From Micractinium sp. NFX-FRZ (taxonomy: Eukaryota > Chlorophyta > Trebouxiophyceae > Chlorellales > Chlorellaceae): 55,243 bases of DNA. A program made the position numbers and the translations under genes. The notes under the pieces were generated by a model that was not told where the DNA came from, searched no databases, and was given only the letters and a program-made list of their open reading frames with translations. The stretch covers positions 1-55,243 of the forward strand of contig JAPTJF010000423.1 of assembly GCA_029339195.1 (NCBI GenBank), read 5' to 3'. Within the stretch, counting starts at the first letter, position 1. Each line of letters starts with the position of its first letter. Shown here one piece after another: positions 1 through 10,394 of this stretch.

Positions 1-278
1 AGGTAAGCAGGCGCGCTGGTAAGGGCAGCAATGGTGTGCCGAGGCGGCTGTGGCGGCGGGGCGGCTTGGGGCGGTGAGGGGCGGATTGGCGCCGCGGCCC
101 GTACAGCAGGGTCATTGTTTCCCCCGCGGCAGTGCGGCGGGGGAAGCGGCGGCTTGTAAATCAACAGCTACCGGAACTCAGCCATGTTGTGCCTGCCCTT
201 TCCCCCACCCCGTGCAGAATTGAAGCCAGCGCCGACCCGCCCCTCGACCCTTCCCTCCCCTCGCGTGCTTGCTTGGCG
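1..278. other. Upstream flank of the HPAT-like gene, no gene seen
   Basis: I see no supported coding exon here. The first bases read AG then GTAAGC, which looks like a splice donor and could be the end of an exon of a gene starting outside the window, or a 5' UTR intron of the next gene. A pyrimidine tract followed by GTGCAG at about 206-220 could be the matching acceptor in the 5' UTR. No promoter motif stands out. Confidence 0.4.
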
Positions 279-3200
279 ATGAAGGGCACCACCTGGCCAA
301 CGATGCGCCGCTCACCCATGCACCTCTCCACGGCGTCCCGCCGCAACCACATGATAGCCGGCAGCGCCTTCCTGCTCCTGTTGGCGCTGGACTCTGCGCT
401 GTTCTGCAACGACAGCCTGCCGAGGGGACCGCACCAGCGGGTGCCTTCACCGGGGGAGGCAGCAGTAGGTGAGGGGCGCTGGCGGGAGCCTCGTCAACTG
501 GTTTGCAGCCTTGCCACGGTGCTTCAAGACAGCAGCTTCTGAGGCGCATGCTCGGGGTCGGACATGAGGGCTTGCCTCCTGCCACGCCCCTCCCTGTAGA
601 GAGCGCTGCCATGGTGAGAGATGGGGAGCTGAAGGGGTTTACCCGCGCCTGGGTTGGCCGTCCCGGAGCACAGGTAAGCATGGCTGCAGCTGACGCGTCG
701 CACATGGAGCCCCCTGTGTTGGCATGAAGCAACGAGGCTCACCCAGCCCCAGACCGCTTGGCAAAGCTTGAACACATTTGAGTTGGTGTCATGAGCTACC
801 CTCACGATTTCCCGCTGCTCGCTGGCGGCTGCTGCAGAAGGCGGCAAGCCTGGCCGCCCAGGAGGCAAGGCAGCAGGCGGCTTTGGTCGGCCCCGTGCCC
901 CAGCCCAGCCCCACCGAGCAGTACCACGTCCTCTGCACCGTGGGGGAAGGCATCTACAACGAGTGGCAGGCCCGCGTGGTGAGTGCAGCACTGGTGGGCG
1001 TGCGGTCGGCTCGATCAGGAGAGGGCGATGCACCGCTGGCAAGCGTCTCCCCAAGGTGCGAGCTTTTGTGCGCCCCCATGTGCGTCAGCCTTCACAGGTG
1101 CCTCCCTGCCTCCCCACCCCCTCCTCCCCCCTTCCTCTCCCCCCTGGCCCCCTGGCCAGTCGTACTATTGGTACAAGAAAGTCAGGGAACAGTGTGAGCT
1201 CGAGCAGGGGGCCGCCTGCCCCATGGGAGGCTACACGCGCCTCCTGCACAGGTGAGGGGAAGATCAGCGGTTGTTCAGGTGGCTGGGCACAAGGCACCAA
1301 TGGCTTCTGCAACGCCGCAGGCATGCGTGTTTGCCCACCCGCCTGCCCGCCTGCCTACCTGGTTGCCCACTTGCCTGCCTGCCTGCCTGCCTGCCATCCT
1401 GCCTGCCTGCCTGTCTGCTTCGCGGCCTGCTTGCTTGCTTGCTTGCTTGCTGCGCAATTCGCCAACCAACGACCTGTTTCGCTCCCGCCTCCGTCAACCC
1501 TCTGCTCCACCTCCCCGATAGCTGGATGGGTGCTCAACCAGTGTGCCCTGCCCGGGTCATCACCTCGCCTGGCTCTTCACCCCCCTGCCCCCCCGTGCAG
1601 CGGCAAGCCTGATGGCTGGATGAGCGAGATCCCAACCGTGGTGACGCCCACACTGCCGCCGGAGTACGAACAGATTGCGGGGGTACGCTGCTGGCTGTTG
1701 AGTTTTGTGCATGCGTGTTCGTGAGTGTAGTTGCAGAGGACGTGAGCTGCAGAGGTGCACTTGGTTGCGGGGAAGGCCGTGATCAAAGCTGCGAGGGCAT
1801 GGCTGGTAGTGCCACATCATGGAGTGCCTGCCTGCCCACTTGCACGCCTGCCTTTGACTGGCAAGTGCAAGTCGTGCTGTGGCGGCTGAGCATTTGGTTG
1901 AGTTGTTCCTACATCGCTGCAGGACTTCGTGGTGCTGACGCGCTCGTATGCGCTTACGCTGTGGGCCAAGCAGATGCTGCCTAAAATCCCAGGCAAGCAT
2001 TGGTGTGGGAGCGGTGCCAGGCTGCAGCTGGCCCCACCTCACGACAGCCGGTGTTTACTAACTTAGGAACCTGCCTGCTGCCAGCAGCAGAGGCGCCCCA
2101 CTTCGCCGTGTTCAGCTCCTGGCCAACCACACCGTTCCGCCATGCAGAGCGCTATGTGTGGATGGGTGAGCCAGACCACATCTTCCTGCGGGCGCCCCCG
2201 CTGTGGGCCACCCCTCAGAGGTGAGCTGCTGCTACGAGCGGGTTGTGGCATGCCTGCTCTTCATCAGGTTAGGGCAGGCAGTGCAGGCAGCCAGTCAGGT
2301 TGGCGTGCAGCCCAGGTGGCCGCCTTTCCTCCGCCCCAGCGTTGCCCCGTCCATCCAACTGGCCCCTGCCTTCCCTTCCGCAGGCCCGCTGCCTATCCGT
2401 TCTTTTACATGACACCAAAGGAGCAGACCCGCATCATCGACCGCTTCAACCCCCGCAACGTCTCCATTGACGCGTTTTTTCCCATTGGTGCGTGCCAGCT
2501 CAGTTTCCATACTGCTGCGGGCACTTTACACTAGCAAATGTGGAGTAGCCTGGCAGCCCTGCAATGGTGAGGCAGCGGGAGGGAGGTGCCATGCCCGCTG
2601 GACTTCCCGCCCGCAAATGGCCGATGACACCAACTGTCACCAGCCGCCGACTTGTTCACAGTCTACCCACCACGCTCTCCCCACCCGTTCGAGTGCAAGC
2701 AGTAGTACCATGCACACTCAACACGACCACTTTGCTGCCCTCAAGTGCATACCGCTCCCTCCCCCTCATGAACCTTCCTTGGACGTTGTGCAGGCAACTC
2801 TCCCGTCCAGATGCATCGTGACCAGTTTGCTGCCCTCATGGGCCCATGGATGAACATGAGTGTTGCGTTGAAGAACGACAGCGAGGCTTCAACCCAGTTT
2901 GGATGGATCCTGGACATGTGAGAGGGGTGCATCGGGCTGCATTCAAAGAACACCTGTTGCGATGAGAACACCTGGGTGAAGCTGTGATTACACGCGTGCA
3001 TACCAGCGGACGGGGAAGCACATGTCCCCCTGGAGGCATCAGTGGCCAGATCCCCGCCCGGACTGGCAGGGGCACACCGCGGGCTGCGTGTGGGCGGGCG
3101 CCTGCCATGTGTGCTGCCCTCTGGATTGGGGGTTGGCACGAGCCTGGACGGGATGGGTGTCTCCCCGTGGGAGCGCTGAATTGGGTTGCTGGCGGGCTCG

Positions 3201-4403
3201 GCCCTGGGCCCCGGCCAGGGGCTGGGGCAGGACACCCTTGCCCACCTGTCTCATTCCCTCCCAACCCCTTTCCCTTTCCCTCCTCCTCCTCCTTCTCTGC
3301 AGGTACTCCTTTGCCATGGCATCAGCTGTGGGACTGGACCAGCCCCTCAACTACACGCTGCACCCAGACATGATGCTTCAGCCGCCCTTCTCAACCTCAC
3401 TCATTGCTGAGGTGAGAGCCCCCTTGGGAGAAGCGGGGCAGGCCGCACTGCTGCACACACTCTGTGGTTCAGGCGAGTGTTTCTGGCGAGACAGCCTGAG
3501 GTGTTGAACGGCAGGCAGCTGCAGTTGGGGGTCGAATGGGGAAGCGGGTGCTTCAGCCGGCTTCAAGGCAGCCGCGATGTGCCAGCAGCACCAGTGGTGG
3601 CATGCGCTGGGCTGCTGCCTCTTGCTGGGGGTCAGACAGCATGGGTTGCCACCTTGCACGACAGGGCTCGACTCTCGTGTGCCTGGCTCTGGCCCCTCGA
3701 CACGCAGAATGGCCAGCCCGCCTGCATGATTCACTACACGTACGGCAACGGCTGTAACGAGGCGGCGGGCACGGGGATGGAGGGGAACCACACAGGCACC
3801 TGGCTGTGGTACAAGCGCAGATGGGAGGTGAGCGAAGTATGGGCAGATGGGACCTCTGTGGTGGCTAAGTGCGGCAGGAGGGCGGTGCTACCCTTCCCGG
3901 GTGCGTGGGTGTGGCAGGCACTGGGGTACATGTAGTTAGCTGTGGCCAGCTGTGTGGAAAGCAGGGCAAGGATCTATGCCTGTCCTTCACTCCCTGGGTG
4001 CGGCTGGCACTCAAGCTTGGGCCGTGCCCTGCTGTTGACACATGGCCTCCGACTCACTGACACAACGTCTTTTGTGTGTAACCACGACCATGCGACCCAA
4101 TCCAGAGTCAGTACCCTCCCCGCGACTTCCCGCTGCCCCCTGAGAACTGCGCCCACGAGGTGGTGTCTGAGCTTGTCAGGTGAGACGGCCTGGGTGCATG
4201 TCATGTTAGAAATGTGTAACGATGCTGCCTCGGTGCTGCCTCGGTGCGCTGCACCTCCCAACAGCAGTGTGCGGTAGCAACATCCTCCCCGGCACTCAAC
4301 CTCCTATCCACCGCTGTGCAGGCGTGTGAACGAGGCCGCCAAGTCTCTGCCCCGCTGGGCGGAGCTCGAAGGCCCGCTGGAGGTTGGTGGGACCGTGAGC
4401 TGA
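279..4403 (+). CDS. Hydroxyproline O-arabinosyltransferase-like (HPAT/RDN1, GT95)
   Basis: Thirteen exons: 279-468, 600-673, 838-978, 1160-1251, 1601-1682, 1923-1992, 2148-2220, 2384-2487, 2794-2917, 3303-3411, 3708-3827, 4106-4179, 4322-4403. Together they give 444 residues with matching phases. Family members transfer the first L-arabinose from UDP-arabinofuranose to hydroxyproline of secreted proteins in the Golgi. Seen: one hydrophobic anchor at about residues 25-42, SYYWYKK then GGYTRLLH with GKPD, MGEPDHIF at 222-229 (the acidic nucleotide-sugar site), PAAYPFFYM, FFPIGNSPV, WMNMS, FGWILDMYSFA, MLQPPF, and MIHYTYGN at about 360-367. Order and spacing follow plant HPAT proteins throughout. 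The intron after 1992 starts with GC (GCAAGC). An in-frame start at 303 is possible. The final exon could continue past a GTTGGT, but it reaches a stop at 4401. Confidence 0.92.
1341..1451. repeat. CCTG/CTTG tetranucleotide microsatellite
   Basis: Imperfect runs of GCCT and then GCTT units lie inside intron 4 of the HPAT-like gene. Both strands give long false reading frames rich in P-A-C-L or R-Q-A-G, which is why shadow frames cluster here. Confidence 0.8.
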
Positions 4404-6701
4404 GCTGGCAGCTGAGGAGGCTATTGGGCATGCGCTGGGCTGGAGGCGATGTACCACACAGCCGGTGGGGTGGCGGCTGGGCGAGTGGGGCTCCCTCCCT
4501 CGCTCCCACTTTCACAACCTGGAAGAAATCCAATCCACAAACCCATGTATTGCACGTGTGTTGATGCATGTATGTGTCCCCTTCCTCACATGTACTACAT
4601 ATTGTGGTGTTGTTGGTCCTCCGGGATTCCCTTGTGCAGCTCCAAGACTTGCAGCCGACACTTGGCAACCCTCGAGGGGCATGCTGTCGATTAAAGACTT
4701 GATTGACCTGCTGCTGATTGCTGTGCTGTTTGACCTGCTGCGGGCGTGTCCACAGCAGAAGAGGGGTATCAGTCGGGATGCCTGCAACGAGAGTCCAAGC
4801 TGGGGGCCCGGCGCAAGCAGGAGGGAAATGTGTGTGCTGTTGGGAATGCAAGTACGCTGGACCAATGCATGGGTGGTGGGGGGCTCGGGAGCCGCACAGA
4901 GGCAGGCAATAATGCACGTAATGCACATGCGCCACCGAGCACATCACGAGCTTTGCGGGGGTCATGAGGTGGAGTTACAGAGGGTCGGTGTAATGCCAGG
5001 TGCACTTGGGTGGGGTGGCGGTGGGGGTGCGGTGCCCCGGATGCAATAGCGGCGCATTGCGGGGGTCCTGAGGTGGGGCCGCAAGGGGGTGGCGTAATGC
5101 CGGGTACCCACCGTTTCAGGACGCGCCACAGGCTCGCTTACACCGATTGCACGTGAGGTGTAAGCCAGGCTTGCGCTGGGGCTGCACGCAAGGCTGCTGC
5201 TGCTGGGCCTGCTATGGCCAGCGGAGGGTCACAGAGCACCTGACACGCTCTCTCCGGCAGTTCGCAAAACTTCAGGGATCCATGCCTGTCGTTTCTTACG
5301 CAGCTTGTGGCGCGGACTCCCCCCGCCCCCCCGGCTCGGTTGGCTGCATCTTTTTGAGGTTGGGGAGCTGCCGTGGCCTGGTGGGCGCGGCAGGGGCACT
5401 GCAAGTGCCGGCAGGGCACGGCAGGGCCTACACCTGCACCTGCATCCCTTTTCTGCAGCGCCAGACACCCACCAGAGACTTAATGGCACTTGCGCCACGC
5501 AGAGCTTAGACCGCAGGCGGCGCAGCTGAGGCAGCGCAGCTGCGGCATGGAAACGAGTCGGCTGTGGCGGCGAACTCTGTGGGCGGCGCCAGAATACCGC
5601 ACACACATTGACCCGGTCGCTTTGCCCAGAGTTCCCAGCGAAACTATCCCATTGTCAAACCTCAGCTGTAAACAGCACCCCACCAAAAGAAGAACTCTTG
5701 CACGCCAGCACAAGCCCGAAGTGTTCAGGTGCGGTTGCCACATCAGACACGCAGCATGCCGCTAGCAGGCTCCTATGTGCAATCCTGCCAGGCCCCGTGC
5801 CTATTGAGCTTCCGGGCACAACGTCTAGCGCTCCCGCGTGTCTTTGCGGGTGAGTGTGTACCCTCTAGTGCGGCGGTCTATTCCTGGCTCCAATAGCGGT
5901 CCAAGGCCCTGGGTCTCCGAACTTTTGGACTGCCATTGCAGCAAGGGTTTTGGTATGCTTACGTCGGGCAGTGCCGAGGCGGCCGCAGAAGGAGCAGCAG
6001 AATTTTGCTTCCCCTGTCTTCCTTTTACACCGTGTGTGTCGCAACAGACTGCTGTTACCGCCATTTTGGCAGTGGCCAGCCATGCCCGCGGGTGTGCCGC
6101 CGCCCCTGCAGCCGCTGCCACTGGCTGGCGCCCACGCCGCGCCCGGGGCCGGTATCACCGCGCAGCGTGCGCAGCTGGTTGGACACCTCACAACACATAG
6201 CTTCCACACATTTCAGTGTGCCGCAGCATGTGGGTCAGCGGCAGGTGCAACGCCACCGCACTGAGGCCCGCATGCAAGTCACAACAGCGCAGCTGTGGCT
6301 GCCTGCAAACGGGTGCGGCGAGGGGCGAGCTGGGCCTATCTCTGCTGCCACTACAGCAGCAACTTGCTGAAACCAGCCCAACCATGCCACAATCTATCAC
6401 AGCCTCAGGCCGACTGCTACCAGTTGTACCATGCTGGCCGTATGACAGATTGGACCTTCTTGCGGTCTCCATTTGTGTGCTGGAACCCCAGCCGGTAGCC
6501 TAGCATCAATTGAAGCTGGGCTTTGAGCTCGAGTCGAAATTGGCGCAAGCATGCTAACACCAGCGGCAGCATTGACAGCAAGGGCGTGCAGGCTCTAGTG
6601 TTTCACGAAGTATCCCCATGCTATGCGCACCCTATTCCGCTGCCACGCAGCTCACCTTTGGCCCTCCTGCCCTCCATGTTCAGGTCGTGCACTCAACATC
6701 C
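4404..6701. other. 2.3 kb between HPAT-like gene and gene 2, no gene supported
   Basis: Open frames exist on both strands but none has family motifs or a chain of phase-matched exons that I could build. The stretch holds the 3' UTR of the HPAT-like gene, a short direct duplication (about 4952-5003 against 5057-5107), and presumably the promoter of gene 2. A TGTAA at 4989-4993 could serve as a poly(A) signal but is far (586 nt) from the stop. The short frame ending at 6498, rich in Cys, Trp and Tyr, is the most protein-like piece, but it has no partner exon. Confidence 0.4.
4952..5107. repeat. Direct duplication of a ~50-bp segment
   Basis: Two imperfect copies start TTGCGGGGGTC, at about 4952 and 5057. 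They share TGAGGTGG and GTAATGCC at the same internal spacing, about 105 bp apart. Confidence 0.6.
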
Positions 6702-9065
6702 ATGGCGCGCTTCGCGTTGGCATCGCGAGCATCCTCTGGAGCACGGAGCTCACGCACAGTCAAGGGGGCATCGGTCATCGCTTTTGGCTTACTTATCATG
6801 GTCAGAGCTTGCCAGGCATCAGCAGCGTGCACTCACTTGTTGCGCAGCTGGTAGCAGGATGTCGTGACCGGCAACCCGCCGTTTGCTGCTGCCACCACCT
6901 TAAGCTTGCCCCAACTCAACCTGCTTCTTTCTGCAGTTCTTGGTGCTGCAAACGTATGAGATGTATGGAGGACGGGTGCCGCGCCCACGGTGAGTGCTAG
7001 CACTTGCTGGATAAACATGGATAGGGCACAACGGCGTGGTGGCCAACAGTGCCTTGCCATGCGTTGGTGTGTGCGTAGTGAAGGACACGTGTTCGGTGCC
7101 TTCCTCATGCCTCAAGAACTTCCTTTTCACAAACGTGTCTGCCTTTAAAGATGCGGCCGCGCGCGGCGGACATTGAGGATGAATCAATGAACAGCAAAAC
7201 AATACTCACGATAACTGAACGCTGGGGGGCGACTTGCATGAGCTACGAGTCACGTAGTAGAGCTTACAGGAGCAGGGCTGCGACTTGTAGTGGGCAGAGT
7301 AGGGGCCGTGAAAGCGTCCACGCCAATGCGGTGTGATTGTAACACACACTGCCCTGCCCGCCTGCCTCCACGCAGGCACCAGCTGTTGCGCTGGCAGCCC
7401 TCCACCAAGGGCTGGGCTTGGTCCTCACCTCTCAGCAACAACACTACTACAGCAGCGGCAGATGGCAGCACGGTGCAGGAGCCAGCGAAGCAACTCAAAA
7501 CAGAAGAGCAGCCGCAGCCAGCAGTGCAGACTGTTGAAGATAATGCAGCGGAGGCGGCGCAGAAGGCAAGTGAGGACTCGGCAGAAGCTGAGGCAAGGGT
7601 GATAGAGGAGGCAACGAGGGCAGAGGATGAGGGGAGCAATGTGGAAGAGGAGGAGGAGACCCATAAGGCGGCAGAGGAGGAAAGCACAACAGGAGAGGCA
7701 GCTGACCTGGCGGAGGGCACGGCGCAGCCGGCACAGAGTGGCGACAAGGACGAGAACAAGGCAGCGGTGCCAGCAGATGGCAGCGTGTTTGCTGGGCCCA
7801 CTCTGGACCTGTCACGCCTGCCCACCATATTCAGCGCTGTGGCGGACAGTGTCAGGGAGAGCAGGTGGGGGGCCATGCCTGTCACCAGCAAAGCGGACTC
7901 ACACGGGGGCCGCCGGATGGAGTTGTGAGCGCGTCCGAGCAAGCGGAGTTGGCAGTGGGTGTGCGCTTTGTGCATATTGAGAGCATTGGCAGGCTCTTTT
8001 GCACAGTCCCTTTGCATCCTTGCGATCCCAATCTCTCCCGTGCTCTCCTTTCCTACCCCCATATCATTTGTGTTTGTCACCTTTCCTGTTTCCATGTGTC
8101 ATGTTCTTGCTTTTGCTTGAAGAGGTTTACAGGCTGATTCTCCAAACAAAAGGCACCGTTTGGACAGTGGGGGACGGCCAACATTGCAAGCAAGCCTGCG
8201 CTATGGCACACGCATTCCTCAACCATCCCGATGAAAAGAGTGGAAGCAGCTGCTCATTCGGTACTTGGCTGCGGAACACCCTGGATGGAAAGTGCCGTGT
8301 GCTGGCAACTGCAGCTTGCCCACAGCCGCGCCTCCATCGAACACCAGCCTCGCCAGCACCACTGCCAGCAGCCGCTTCCGCCAGCGCCCCCCCACTGGGG
8401 ACACCCTCACCCCTCCAAAGAAGACGGGCTGCTGCTGTTGCTGTTGCTGTTGCGGCTGGGGCTGCTGCCGTGCCTCGCCGCTGCACCAGCATGCCACATT
8501 GCAAACGCACGTGCCACCGGCGCCCCCTGAGCTCGGCCCCACCCACTGGTGGCACCAGATCAGGCGCGCAACGTCTGGCTGGTTTGAGGAGAAGATGAGG
8601 GTGAAGGAGAGCAGGCCGCCAACCGCCAGGGCCGACCATGCCTGGCGGGCCATGCCAACAGGAACCAACAGGAGGGCAGCAGCAGTGAGTGGAGCGGAGT
8701 GGAGTGTGTGTGCGCCTTGAGGGGGAGGCGCAACTGCCTCAAGGTCATGCAGCATGCATGTGCGGCGGCATCGTGATGCCCACGACGCCCAGCCTTGCGT
8801 GGAACACAGACCTGGAGTGCATGCCAAAAGTGCACGACAAGAGTGCGCGACAGGGGTGCGAGGGGCGGCCTGTTCCAGCATGGGCATCTGCGTTCACGCG
8901 CGCTGCGCCTGCTGCACCCCACCCCATGCAGCTGCCCCACCTGTGCAGGAGGGCAGAGGAGAAGCACTCGTCGTCTGGGCTGAGCCCGCTGGCTTCCAAC
9001 ACCAGCAGCAGCTCCACCAGCAGCTGATCTGGCAGGCATCCAAGGCCATTCCAATGCTAGGATGA
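6702..9065 (+). CDS. Unrecognised type II membrane protein with acidic stem
   Basis: Five exons fit: 6702-6800, 6937-6989, 7376-7864, 8133-8684, 8949-9065. Exons 1 and 2 join to a strong signal anchor: a basic Ser/Arg-rich head of about 24 residues, then VIAFGLLIMFLVLQTYEMYG. Exon 3 encodes a Glu/Ala/Gln/Thr-rich acidic stem of about 160 residues. Exon 4 starts LILQTKGTVWTVGDGQHC and has cysteines at regular spacing. At 8234-8237 (an AAAA run) the protein-like frame switches: one more A would give HPDEKEWKQLLIRYLAAEHPGW and keep the frame to the donor at 8685, phase-matched to the last exon, which ends QASKAIPMLG. I do not recognise a catalytic domain. The anchor plus stem resembles a Golgi enzyme or scaffold, fitting the neighbours. 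The frame break could be a sequencing error, a real mutation or a missed exon; the unshifted frame stays open to 8598. Confidence 0.6.
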
Positions 9066-10394
9066 AGTAAAGGAAAAGGGAAAGGGAGGTGTTAACAGCG
9101 GGGCAGGCAACTGAAGGCCGGGTGGCAGGCATGCCCGAGAGAGGTGCGCTTACCTTGTAATTTGGGGTGTGGGGGGGTCAGGACAGGTGGTGGCCAAGGC
9201 CACGAAGGAGTGCCTGGTTGCTGAAAAGCGCTGGGGAGGAGGGTACTTGGTTGGGGCAAAGGGCACCCTGCCACCGTGACGGTGGGCCTGCATGTTTGCA
9301 GGGGCAGGGGTGAGGGAGTGGGGGAGGCAGCAGGCCAGTGCCCATGGCCCAATGCCCTCTGGCAGGCCAGGTCGCCTCACCCAGTGACGGCGGCCAGCAC
9401 CATGAGAGAGGTAGAACAACGGCCTCCCCACCCTACAAGAGGGCCAGCCGCCTCGCAACGCTTCCAAGGTAGCCGTCCAAGGCCGTCCAACCCGCATATC
9501 CCTCCCCCATGCCAGATGCAGAACGGGTTACCTTGGATGTGTGAGTGGGAGCCTTGGTTGGCTTACGCGGCCAGAGGGCAGGGACCAAGGCACTAGGAGG
9601 GGACATTGATAACCTCTCAAGATCTCTAGCCACGTGGCACGAACCGTGTGGTCAGGGGTTGGCGCCGGCGGTTAACTCACGGCAGTCTTCAACTCGGCCC
9701 CACATCCAGCTGGGAAGCCGCCTGTGCCTCTGTGCACACCTGCCGCGGTGGGCCCAACGCCTAGGGTTGACGTCCAGTCTTGTGCCGCTGCCTGCTGCTA
9801 TTGAAACCGTAAGACCCTTCGCATTGGACCAGCCTTGGAGGGATATCCTTGCGGCTTGCTTGCATTTAGTTGCTTGCATTTAGCACGCCACCCTGCGCAT
9901 TGGACCACTCTTGGAGGGGTCCCTCCAAGACACCCTCACAACCGCCACCCCTCACCTGCACGCCTTTCACAGCTCTCACACCACCTTCCCTCCACCCAGC
10001 ACCTCGGAACTTCATTCCAAGGGTCCGACACTCAAAGCCTAGGTGCGCTCCATAAATTGCAGGGGTGCCAACGGTGGCCGAGCTTTCCGGCGCCGCCGCC
10101 GGGCGCCACCGCTGACACCGCTCCCACCCCATGTCTCCTCCTGAACTCATCTGCAGCCTTGGGCAGTGCAATGGTGCCCCCCTACATAGGCATATATGCC
10201 TCCATGCCTCCCAGCGTTGAGAACTGTTCACCTGCAACGAAGGCAAACCCCCGACCCTGCCTCTGCCCCGCCCTGCGCTTGCACGTGCCACAGGGAGCGG
10301 CGCTACCCTTTAGAGCCTGCAGGCCCCAGCCAGTACCATTCACCCCCCACTTACCTGCTGTGATGTGTATATGTTGCCCGGTGCAGTGGCAACC
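9066..10394. other. 1.3 kb between gene 2 and methyltransferase gene
   Basis: No exon chain was found. It holds the 3' UTR of gene 2, a pair of imperfect direct repeats (about 9816-9846 and 9891-9921, sharing GCATTGGACCA and CTTGGAGGG), and the presumed promoter of the next gene. The long forward frame starting at 9835 is open only because of GC-rich composition; its real part is exon 2 of the next gene. Confidence 0.4.
9156..9160 (+). terminator. Possible TGTAA poly(A) signal of gene 2
   Basis: TGTAA lies about 90 nt after the stop codon of gene 2. TGTAA is the usual poly(A) signal in Chlamydomonas and other green algae; its use here is inferred from position only. Confidence 0.35.

Noticed and set aside
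1341..1451. Regular short repeats that could suggest a CRISPR-like array
   Set aside because: They are simple CCTG/CTTG microsatellite units without spacers, inside a eukaryotic intron.
6120..6500. Cys/Trp-rich short frames as an exon of gene 2
   Set aside because: No donor-acceptor pair in phase with the signal-anchor exon at 6702, which starts the protein convincingly on its own.
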